In this document: one piece after another, positions 1-10,830 of the stretch | How the letters are laid out: each line of letters begins with the position of its first letter | How positions within the stretch are numbered: the stretch's first letter is position 1 | Position numbers and translations under genes: made by a program | Notes under the pieces: generated by a model | Databases searched by the model: none | Told to the model about the DNA's origin: nothing | What the model saw: only the letters and a program-made list of their open reading frames with translations | Source of the DNA: Thelonectria olida | Taxonomy: Eukaryota; Ascomycota; Sordariomycetes; Hypocreales; Nectriaceae | Reading direction: 5' to 3' | DNA: 64,000 nt | NCBI GenBank assembly: GCA_020736575.1 | Contig: JAGPYM010000005.1 | Coordinates: 1,612,001 to 1,676,000 of the forward strand

Positions 1-2791
1 GGCCAAAGGTCGATCGAGAGTTGCGAGAAGATAGTGGGTGATTCGGGCACAAAGTACGGTCTTCCCGAAGCCTGCTGGCCCGTTAATCCACAGCAACCTC
101 ACACTTGGGGGAGCTGGGGTTGCCGACAGCCAGTCTTGAAACTCAGAACGTTGAAGAATCCAGTCACAAGTTCCCCCAGTTGAGCGGTAGTTGCGAACTG
201 GGGGTGGCTCGATCCGAATTGACGTCTCCAGAGGCCAATAAGAGACTCGGCGGATGTATCCGTTCCCACTCAGCTGAGCCTCAGAGAGATGTATCAACAT
301 GCCTACTATCCGTAAGATGTTTAGCCACCGTGGCCGCATGTAAGTTCTGACTGTATTCTTGGTGACACCACAGACTCCTCTGCTGTAATGTCATTGGCTA
401 GTACACACTTTGGCTGAGTGGTGCATCATGGTGTCACCCCTGTAGGTCAAGATTTGTATATGACTGGAATCACAAAGTCTATCTAATTCCGCCGCACATG
501 ACCATAATTTTCCGCCATCTGAAGCCTCGAACACCATTTTGTCCCGGCTGGCGTTCTGGTTTACGGACTGCGCCAGTCCAGGGCTGTCGTGTCGATGGGA
601 AGTACCGTTTTCCTAGGGGAGTACCCTCAGGGTGCCCGGGACGAGTCACCTGTACAAGGAGCGCCAACTCTCAATCACTTTGCGTCATGTGCAAAAAGAA
701 GTAAAGGACAGTTGTGAAAATCTGTCTCGTGTTTAAAAAGGGCAAAAAACCGGCCACCCACTCGACCGTGTCTCCCCTCAGAGGAATATGGTGTGAATGT
801 GTTCTTAACACTGACAATGTACAAGTACATTATCTTGAGATAACCATGGGTCTCATCTCTGGGGCACTTGATAGCTCGTCGGTTATTTTGTCTTATATAC
901 CTCCGTGGTTGGATGTCGAGGCAGGTGGGGGATACGATCTCGAGATTGTTCCTTCCCAAGTTCGCGTTCTGGGGGCGAGTGGGTTCAAGGGCTTCAGGAA
1001 CAGTGATGACAAAGCAGGTCTTCCGATGACCAAGGTACCTAGCCCTCAACAGGTACCTACCTATTGAGGCAGGCCCGCTGGCAAGACGACTGCAACTAGG
1101 TTCTGAGTTCCTACAGCTAGCTTCAGTAGCTTGTTGGAGCGATGGTGATGTGAATGGATGAACACATCCATATGGGAAACCACATCTGGATCCACTGGGT
1201 GAACAGTCATAATGGACCACCTCACCGAGGTGTTTATGGTGGCTGGCCTCGGCTAGTCTTTTTGAAAAATATCCGTAGTATAGGTCCTGGCCTTCTAGGA
1301 GATGGCTGAGCAGTTAGTTTGTTGAACAAGTCCACCTTTTGCACCGAAGCCGGTCGTTGGCAACACTCTTCTTTGCCTTGGAGGAAACGGTGCCTCCTCG
1401 AGTCTCGGATGAGGCTACGGAGGACTGCCTCTGCTAACAATGTTCTACCTTGGTCCCAGCAAAGAACAGCTTAGTAGACCAAAGGCCTCTGAAAACCCCA
1501 ATCCAGCGACATCACGCCACTGATATTAGCGAGAAGCCGTTTATTTCTTTCTCTTCTTCAACCTGACTCAAATGCTCAGCTGGTCACAGTCATATATTGG
1601 AACACCCTACAACTGCTATATCCCCCTCTCGCCCCTAGAAAAAGTATCCTCGTGCTCTTCTCTGATACGGAGGCTCCGCAGTCGGGACCGCCCTTTCCAG
1701 ACATTGGGCGAGAACAGCGGCGGGACACCAGTGCCATCTTCCTTTTGCTCACAAGCCAGGCCTCGGGGCCACGTCCTTAATATGCCACCGGTATCAAATA
1801 AGTAGGCTGCCGTTGGCGTGATTGCCCTGATATTATGCCACTGTCAATATTAGTGAGAAGGCTTAGAGTAATGGCCTTGATGAAGTCATTGCAAGGGAAT
1901 CTTCATAATGAAACAAACCTTAGCTAACCGCAATCATGTATCGGAACGCCCTATGACTAACATGCCCCTCCTTTGAACCTCCTGACAATAGGCGTCGTCG
2001 CGGCTCTGATAAGATCTTGAGAATTTCAGTAACGGTTCCGTGTCGAATGACTCTTCCCCACTGGTCCCGTTGGTTTTCTTCTGCATGGATAAGTTATACA
2101 CGTCGTTGGGTGTGTGTCCACCAAGTAACCAAACTTACATTGTTAGATGAAGATCAACCATGTCTGATCAATTTCAAGAGCTTACAGGTCGGAAGAGGTT
2201 CGAGGACGCACCTTTTTGTTCTCTTTCCAGATTTTCCAGGAACCTGCGCAGTTCGTTGATGTTGTCTTTGATGCGATCTTGGTCTTGTAAATGCTCGCCG
2301 TCCCCTCGGATGGGAATCAAGCTGTTTAGTTGCTGGACAAGGACGCCAAGCAGTCTTGCTCTCTCTTCCCAATCACCTTTTCCACGCAACGCGCAGATAA
2401 TCTTTTGCCTCTTGGATGCGTCGGGATATGATGGCCTTTGGACTGCGGTCAACTTCTTTTCACTGAAACGGTCAGACGCCAACCTAGAGCCTCTGTGTGT
2501 GTCTCCGGTCGGGCAAATGTCTTGTATGATTTCAAGGTGCTCTCTCACTGCCGAGACCCTTTGTTCATCATCGAGAGCGGAGCGGTGATGGGTCGACAGC
2601 TGCCCGTCCTCGAAGCCGACCAACCGACCCCATTCCTCCAAACGAAGCTTTTCTGCTTTGACCTGGGCGTTCAAGACATGGAAGTCGCTTGCATACCCTT
2701 TATAAGCGTGAAATTTGTCAATGACTTCCAAGCATGTGCTAAAAAGGCCGGCGAGGCCCAGCAGACCAACGCCGAGTCTAATCGGTTCCAT
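1..2791 (-). CDS. NLR-like protein, HeLo domain plus NACHT P-loop (partial, runs off left edge)
   Basis: The N-terminal exon is 2186-2791 (202 codons, ATG at 2791). It begins MEPIRLGVGLLGLAG and reads as a HeLo (prion-inhibition/propagation) domain. It ends at a GTAAGC donor. The leftmost exon, about 1-382, contains TCDWILQRSEFQDWL, the usual lead-in to fungal NACHT modules, then the Walker A loop GPAGFGKT near position 70. Between them are further minus-strand open stretches (for example 1923-2081, 53 codons, and 1619-1840, 74 codons) that look coding, so one multi-exon gene is likely, but I could not settle the splicing. HeLo-NACHT proteins are known from fungal heterokaryon incompatibility and programmed cell death. 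The C-terminal repeats lie outside the window. The roughly 1.8 kb between the domains is longer than usual, so the gene may be decaying. Confidence 0.62.
1501..2011. repeat. Diverged direct repeat inside the NLR-like gene
   Basis: Two stretches about 310-340 bp apart resemble each other: around 1523-1540 and 1590-1630, and around 1838-1858 and 1933-1972. Compare attagcgagaag with attagtgagaag, and tatattggaacaccc with tgtatcggaacgccc. Most differences are transitions. On the minus strand both encode a similar short peptide (RAFRYM and RVFQYM). Confidence 0.4.
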
Positions 2792-2995
2792 GGTTGCTTG
2801 CTCACTATAATTCAATGCGCATGTTGGTGAGGGCCTGGTGGTTTCAAGAGTGATTTTCCTGCGTGCCACAAAAGCACAGCCTCACCCATTGCCTGTGTGG
2901 TTATCAAGCGCTGGGCTAAATCCAACCTGCCATCCAGCCAGCCCACATTTGTCCAGTGGAGGAAGATGCATTCTGCCTTTCGAAGGATTAGAGTG

Positions 2996-3037
<42 letters not shown>

Positions 3038-4858
3038 AAGAAAAAGAAAGAAAGCAAGAAAGCAAGAAAGAAAGGGTGGTCGAATAGATACACAAAGTAG
3101 AATGCGTGAGACCAGCAATCGATTTCGTGTTTGCCATGGCGTAGTTGGCTGCTGGGGCGGGGTACGGCGATACCCTATTTCATCACCTAGGTACATAAAT
3201 ACACTACAACTGTTCCTTCCTTCAGGTCCCAACAGCCTTCAAAGCCGAGGAAGGAACCGACTACAGATGATGAAGCCAAGCCACGACTGGGTTGCTAAAG
3301 AAATCGTCTGCTATAGCCCATAAAGGAAAAAGAAAACACCGGGTAGAAGTGAGATTGAACGACCAGCCTTGATCATTCACACATTCCAATTATTCGAACA
3401 AGATAGCCACAAAGTAGCCAGTAGCAAACGGGAATGCAAGAGAAAGAATAATAAGCCATACTGGATAAGTATCAAGCTTATCCGTAGAGTCGTCGCAATG
3501 CCAGGAGATCGGAAGGTTCGGAAGGAACACGACGAATGCGAATAATCAGAGATTTACAAGGCCGTGACGAATGTTTTCAGTGCTTTCTCTCCCTTTGACT
3601 CCATTTTCACGCGAGAAATGGACGACCGTTGCGCCATCCATTGCGTAACCCTCTCTATCGAGACACCGTCTGAGAAATCAGTTATCCACACCACCCACCA
3701 CCATCCACCACGGCTGCTCACATCGTGGAATGGATTGAAACAATGGTGGAGGCTATTCTTAGCTCCGCCGCTCGCGCGAATCGATCCCCTTAAAGTTTAG
3801 TGGACATGAACCGACAACCGGTGACAAGCGGAGAGTTGTCACAGTAACTTAACGACACCTTGGCATCTCGTCGTCCACTGATTCTCCCCCGCGCACAACC
3901 TGGCTTCGATTTGGCGCTATTCAAGTGGGCTGCCGCAGGGACGGTGAAAAGGTTGAGCGTTGCAAGGGGGGACATGTCATGGCAAGTCGTTTCAATAGGA
4001 CGACCATGGAATTCGAGAGGCAGTGCAAAAGCCACCCCCAGCCGCAAAGCCATGGCCCTCCAACTCCTTGTTTGGGGCGTTGCTTAGCACCCGCACCGAC
4101 CTCTCTGAAGCCTCGCGAGTTGCCTTGAAACTGAAGGGAAACTCACCTTGAATCAGGCAGCACGTGGTAGCTTTCACTTCGAACATGTTCAGATCTTGAC
4201 ATTTCTTGTCAAACCGGACCCCTTACAGCTTGAACCACCTCGGAGAATGCTCTCGCAAGCAGTTCCACTGCACACCCAAGTTGAAACATCCATCAGCGCA
4301 AGATGGTTGCCCAGCAGGGTTAGGCGCTGAACCCGCTGATCCCACCCACCTACACCGCACCCGGCGCGCCAAATCCACGCCGACGGGAGAAGGCCTCAGT
4401 GACCTTCGCAGGGGCTTTTAGTGGCAATCCAGGGCCACTCTGCGGCTGTGGCGCAGCACCATCCAACCAGATCAAGGACGAACCCCTCCACCATCCAACA
4501 AAGCCCTGTCCTGGACCGAGAGAGCTGCCTCCAGCTCCATTGAATCGCATGGCCTAATGCCATCATGGTCCAAGTCCTGCATTCTTCTTTACCTCTTACA
4601 CGATGGGAGGAGGCTCTGCTTAGCTCCGAGCACGGCAACTTATTAGGCTCCCATCTTTCTCATATGTTCTTTGCTCGCTCAAACTCAGCCACTCTCCGGC
4701 TTCACGAATACTCGCTCGTTTCACTTCCGATTTCCTACGGCTCCCCCTCCATGACGACTTGTCCGTGAATTGCGTCGACTATCTCTGCTCTCTCCTCTTC
4801 CTCTCGCCCACAGGTGCCTTTAAACTCTTCGAAATTCCAATGATATACCAACCCTAGA
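2792..4858. other. Intergenic region between divergent genes
   Basis: No convincing gene is seen. It holds the upstream regions of the NLR-like gene (minus) and of the first ankyrin gene (plus). It includes a poly-A tract and, close to 4858, a CT-rich leader with a possible leader-intron acceptor (cccacag) near 4812. Short open frames here lack coding character. Confidence 0.6.
2996..3075. repeat. 40-nt poly-A tract followed by GAAA/GCAAGAAA repeats
   Basis: An uninterrupted run of 40 A residues (2996-3035) is followed by about 40 bp of AAAG/GAAAGC-type simple sequence. It lies about 205 bp upstream of the NLR-like start codon, where on the minus strand it would be a poly-T tract. It may be a promoter homopolymer or the remnant 3' tail of a retroposed element. 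Confidence 0.9.
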
Positions 4859-7800
4859 ATGGCTCCTCCAACGGCCGACGCGCGCCAGCGACGCATCATC
4901 CAGCTGTCAGAGCAATGGGGTATCGTCCTCCCTCCAGCTCCCACGCCGCTCACGCGACCCCAGAACCCTATCTCGTTCCGCTCCCTCAGCGACGACCAAA
5001 CTGCCGAAGATCTCCTCCTCAGACGATCTGCCGAAGTCGCCCAGCTACGCCCCAAGAGCGGTCTTTCTCGAGCCTTCTCTTCCAGCAACCTCAAACGAAA
5101 CAAAGGGTACGACTCGAAGGATATTCTCGACGTCTTGAGCCAATGGGTGGGAAACTGCGGCTCGCCGGGGGTCGCCGAGGCCCTCATTGCCAAGTTGGCT
5201 GCCTCGGGCATCGACATCCATGGCATGCAGACGGGCAAGTCGGGGATGCTATCGCGACGAAGAAGTGTTGAGAACGTCGGTGATAGAACTCGCCTGCTCA
5301 AAACTGCCGTCGAGCATGGGCAATTGGAGATGGTCCAGGTCCTTATCCCCCACGCCGACCCATTTACACTCGATAACTGTCTCCCCGCCGCAATTCGAAG
5401 CGGAAATGTCCCCATTGTCGAAATACTTCTGAGATATGGAGCAAATGCGTCTCAAACAGCTGAAGGCCAGGATGCTTTTCGCCAGGCCTGTTCCAACCAA
5501 GGCCTGTCTCACATGATCGGGCTACTACTCCAATCCGACGGTCGACCTTCGTCTGTGTGCTTGTCTCAGTCTCTGAGCGACGCTGCTAGAGTAGGGTGTC
5601 TACCAACTGCATTGCATCTAACCCGATCAACGAGTGATGGCAACTACAACAATGCTGAAGCGCTCAAGATCGCAGTTAACAGTGGGCGGCGAGATATCGC
5701 AATGGCTATAGCAATGGGCAACAAACCTCCACAGAGCCCTGGACTAGAAGAGGCTTTCCAGCTACTAATGGAGCACATCTCCTCGAGCCCAACCACCAAA
5801 CTTGAACTCGCAGAGCTTCTGTTATGCTGCGGCGCCCAGGGCGACATTCTCTCCCAGTCGCTCGAGCTAGCATGTGCCTCCCAGTTCTTCGAGATGGCCA
5901 GCCTTCTGGCATCATATGGCGTTTCGGTTGAGTTCAACGATGCTGCTGTTCTCAAGACTGCCATCTCGAGAGGCCAACCCGAGCTCGTTGGCTCCCTTCT
6001 TAATGAGCAGGCGACAATCAGCCCTGCACTCGCTTCGAGCTGCTTGAGCCTGGTGCCTAGGCAAGCGCCGTTTGAGACTCGCTACGCATTGCTCTATCTC
6101 TTACTCCGAAAAGGTGCGAATGGTAACTCATTGGACGAATGTCTTATCCACGCCGTTCAGTCAGGCGATGCTCAGGCGGTCGATCTCCTGTTGAGCCCCC
6201 ATTTTCCCGATCCCCAAAGCGCCCGTCGCGATTCAATTCACCAACGGAGATCTCGCATCAGCAACCGTCATCCAACAGCATCTCCGGACTACAGGAACGG
6301 CGAGGCACTACGAACTGCGGTAGTACGGGGAGATGCCAATATGACTGCCCGGATTCTCGCTGCCAAGCCGTCGGCCGAGACCCTAACGCTCGTCTTCCCG
6401 TTGACTAGAAGTGTTTCTTCGAGAGACCGATACCACATGGTTGAGCTCTTCCTTAAAGGTGCACTGTCAGGCCCATGCCTTCATGCAGCTTTGCAGGACG
6501 CCATTGATGTAGACCTTTCTCAACGCGATGAGGCCCTCATTCGCCTTCTTTTGAAGCACAAGGCAGACATCAACTACAACAATGGTGCTGGTCTTCACAC
6601 AGTAATCGTTCAGAAAGATCTAACCATGCTGTCCTTGTTGATGCAGAAAGCGAGCCCTCAAACTGCAGCAGCGCGAATCGAAACCGTGATGAAAGCCGAC
6701 GATCACCGTGCGCGCCACGACATGTTGTCCATCCTGTTCAGCGCCGGAGCAAGCATCGGGGTCGGCGAAGTTGCAGAGGCTTTGCAAGCAGCGATCACAG
6801 AGAAGCCGGTTGATATGTCGCTCCTACAGTTGCTCCTTCAAGCAGGCAAGGCTGACGTCAACGCGCTTGATGGCGCGATTGTGACAAAAGCCGTTCAAAA
6901 CCCCGATCCCAAGGTGCTGGAACTTGTGTTGAGCCTAGGCAAGCCGAATGGAGATTCCATCACTCGCTGCATGAATGAGCTTGCGCCGCTGCCATCCACG
7001 GAGACAAAAAGTTGGAAGCTCGGTGTAATTCAATCCAAGGCGAGTCGCAGGGGAGATATGAGCGGTGTTCTAGTACACGAAATACGATCCCTCCTGCAAG
7101 ATACCACCAAGCAAGCGACCATTTCGACTCTCAAACAACTGCTCGAGTTTGGCGCGGACCCCAACGCCTATCAAGCTGCGGCATTGTGTCTTGCAGTGGC
7201 TGAGGCAAACACTCTTCTTTGCGATCACCTGTTTCATTGCCAGCATCCTCTCACCCCTGCGTCCTTGGCATTGGCTCTGCCGCATGCGTTGCGCATCGCT
7301 GATCCTATGGATCGACTCGCGTTCACTAAGCGACTTGTTGAATCTGGTGCCCATCCTCTTGAAGTGAACAGAGCCTTGAGCCATGCCATCAACAATTACA
7401 CTGATGACATCGCTCTCATCAGAGTCCTTGCGGGCGCCGCAGACGCCTCGGACGGTGAGGCTTTAGCCTCGTCAGTAGCAAAGGAGTCGCCCGAAATCTT
7501 GAGCTTGCTACTCTCTCGAACGAAGCATTCGGTCGAAACCAGAAATCCGGCTCTCGAAAAAGGGATGAAAATTGGAGATTGGACGCTGAGGCTTTCCATC
7601 TGCACTCGTCTCGTTAAAGCTGGTGTCTCTCCCAGTGTTTCTTCTCAAGCGTTGCTTGTGGCGGCTCGAGATGGTGACCTACAACTCGGGGACATTCTCA
7701 TTGCTTACGGAGCCAGTATCTCTACTAATGATGGCCAAGCCATCATTGAAGCTTGTCGCGGCGGTTCTGTCGATGTCCTAGATGTTCTTCTAAAGTCGGA

Positions 7801-10489
7801 CCTGAACGCCCAGAAAGCCACGTTGGAGCGAGGCTTCCAGGCCGCGACAGAGGTTCGAGATCTGAACAAAAGGGCCATGGTATTCCAGCGACTCTTGAAG
7901 AGAGGCGTGTCTGGCGAGGTCGTCGATACGCAGCTAGTATCAGCCGCTCGATACGGTGAAGGCGGCGAAGAAGTGCTCAGGGTGCTGCTGGCAGCTGGCG
8001 CGGATCCTAATTATAGCAATGGCGAAGCAGTGGTTGCGGCCACGCGAAGTGCCTTTATTGGAAACCTTGAACTCCTCCTCGGTCTTTGGCATGAAGGCGG
8101 AAACCAGGTAAGTCAACTCAGCCATGTTCTGGGTGGAGTAGCTGACGCGGCAACACAGAAGAAGCCATCGGCCCCTACACTATTAAGGGCGCTCAAGGGG
8201 TGTTGGAAACTCAGTCATGACACTCGGTTCAAGATTGTGAGCGACCTTATGAAGGCAGGTATGCCAGCGACCGAAGAGGTTCACATTGCCTTGAGCAAGG
8301 CCGTCAGCGAGGAAGATCCGGATGAGAAACTGGTCAAGCTGCTGCTCGATAGCGGTGCATCTCCTTTGACAAATGGCTGCCAGTCATTGCTAACTGCGAC
8401 ACAACGATGTGCAACTCCGGTTCTGAAGTTGATCCTCGATACAAATGTTGCTGAGGAGCATGTCAACGCGGCTTTCTCCAAGGGATTCACGGCAGACAAC
8501 CTACAAATATGGTTCACTCCAGACGGCTTCGAGGCGGCACACATGCTTCTGGAACACGGTGCCCGAGGCGACTCTCTTAGTGGTGCACTGATTCTAGCCA
8601 TTCAGAACAGTGATGAAGACACAGTTGTTATTGCGGACCAGTTCATCGAGCTCTTGGTCGATCACGGAGCGGACGTCGACTTCATGGGCGGCGAGCCACT
8701 GAAGCAAGCCGCTTCCAAAGCCAACGTTTCTTGGACACGAAAACTTCTAACTTGCCACCCCTCAGCCCAAACCCTTGCGATAGGATTCGATCACATCTTC
8801 GACAATTCCATCTCAGAGGACGAGGCCTTGGAACTCTTTGAGATCTTCACTGATTATCACGACGGCGATGTGCGAATGGATGTCATGGCACGCGTTCCCG
8901 GCACTGAGCCGGTACTTGTCAGAGCTATGTCTCAGTATCCGCGCTCAAGGAAGGTCCTTGAGGCGCTACTAGACGCTGGTTATTACCATGACCAGACAAC
9001 TCAGTGTCGTGTTCACCCCGACATTGACGAGGTTGAGGAGGTAACTCTGTTGGTCTGGGCCATCGCTCAGCCTCAGAAGAGAGTCAGCAGCTCATTGATC
9101 GAACTGCTGATTCAGCGTGGAGGTAAGGCTGAATCAGAATGTCGTCAGAATCTGTGATGCTAACTCGTCCTAGCTAATATCAATTTCGAAACTGCTGTCA
9201 CCAGATCATCGCCTCTGATGCTCTCAATCCAAGCCCGCAGACCAGACTTAGTCAAGACACTCATTTTAGAGGGAGCCGAAGTTGATGTTACAGATGCCAT
9301 TGGCCGCAGTCCTCTTTCTATGGCAACCGAAATTGGCGGTGACTTAGCTATCCAACTCATGGGAAGTCTTCTTGCTGCAGAACCCTCCAAAGACGACGGG
9401 TCCCTTCACAATGCCGCGCGAGAACTCAACCTCGCCGCTGTTAGGGTTCTTGTCCAGTCCGGCCATGATCCTGACTTTCCCAGTCCGTTGCACAACGGTC
9501 GCAGCGCGCTCGGCGAAGTCTGTCTTCGCGGGTCTGATACTGGCGAGCTCACGGCAGATCGGGAAAAGTCGATGCAAAAAGTCATGTCTTTCCTCGTGGA
9601 ATCAGGCTCTGACCTGACCGTCAAGTCCGACGGGAAAGCGCTTCTTCACCTCTGTTTTGATGCTGCTGATTCTGTGGCTACGACTAGAAGCTTTCTGAAA
9701 GTGGTCATGTGGAAGCATATCAACAAACCATTTAACCAATATCTTGATGGAGATTACACCTATTCTCCAACAATGTATGTGATCAAAGTCATGAAGCCTT
9801 CGGATACTCGCGAAGCACTCCTCTCCCTACTCCGAGCAAACAGGGCCTTGGACGTTTACTACGCCAACTCGGGCGAGCAACCCGACGACGCCAAAGGCCT
9901 GCCGGAAGACATGGAGGTTCAAGAGCGCGAGCGCAAGGCTCGTCTCAAACGTATCGCCCAAGAATCCGAAGATCACGCCATCGCCATGGCCCGTCGCAAG
10001 GAAGTAGCCAGCGTGGAACAGCAAATTTGGGCACAGAGAGCTGAGATAGAGGACGCTCGTCGCAGAAAGCTACACAGCGAGGACATTGGCGCCCTACGAT
10101 CAAAGGCTCAGCTTGAAGATGCCCTGTCTAAGGACTCGCTGCAGCGTCGCCTTTCAGAGCAGCGCCGTTTGACTGAGGCGTCGCTCGTGCGTACAAAGAA
10201 CATTGCCTCGACGGAGCTGCAGGCTGAGGAGAGCAGACAGAAGAAGATGCTCGAGTGGGAGACACGCATGAACACCGAACGGGTTGACAACGCAAGGGCC
10301 CTCAGCGCCCTGAGGCTCAGCGAACGCGAGGAAGTCGAGCGCATTGAGAGAGGTGCAGATGACAGGGTGAAGAAGAGGCTCGAGGCCCAGAAGAAGTTGG
10401 TCGATAGCCAGGAGAGGCTCGCAAAGAGGTTGGCCGGAGGACCGCCAGGCTCGAGACAACAGATTGGGTATGTGGAGGAGTTGAACTAA
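4859..10489 (+). CDS. Giant ankyrin-type repeat protein with C-terminal coiled coil (1,859 aa)
   Basis: Exons are 4859-9122 and 9174-10489. The 51-nt intron has GTAAGG, a GCTAAC branch site and a TAG acceptor, and restores frame exactly. The N-terminus is Ser/Arg-rich and probably disordered. From about residue 130 to 1550 the protein consists of degenerate ankyrin-like helical pairs (VEILLRYGANAS, LLLKHKADINYNN, VLLAAGADPNYSNGEAV). An anchor resembling NYNNGEAL..AV recurs about every 95 residues, at roughly 262, 357, 476, 570, 666, 767, 862, 954, 1050, 1169 and 1274. The last ~200 residues are highly charged, rich in Arg, Glu and Lys, and should form a long coiled coil. No enzymatic domain is visible. 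It is probably a scaffold protein; the function is unknown. Confidence 0.88.
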
Positions 10490-10830
10490 TATGGGCAATT
10501 AAGTTCTTGTTTTAAAAGTGATTGGGTTATTTCACATGTCAAGGCGCTGGAGGTGTTGGAAAATGCATCACACGAGATATCCGGGTTTCTATTACTCCCA
10601 GACTGGGAAACGGGACATGACAAGGCAGTTCGGGGCTTGAGAAATTTAACAACATTTATTCCTGTTGATGTGTGTGCTCTGAAGCAAATGTCTGACCAAA
10701 ATACCCGTTCGCAGAATCTATGTAGTCGTATAACAAAACACACGACAATGGAGCTCTTCCTGCCATGACTAATCGTACAGTTAACAAAGCAAAAATCGTC
10801 AACCTCGTTCCATCCTTCGAGGGATCTGTC
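10490..10830. other. Intergenic region between convergent genes
   Basis: This is the 3' flank shared by the ankyrin gene (plus) and the SNF2 remodeller (minus). It is AT-rich and no gene is visible; it should hold both polyadenylation regions. Confidence 0.7.

Noticed and set aside
675..1220. 181-codon minus-strand open frame inside the NLR-like gene interval
   Set aside because: It is rich in Cys, Arg and Ser with no recognisable motif, and no splice signals tie it to the HeLo or NACHT exons; at most part of a decayed exon.
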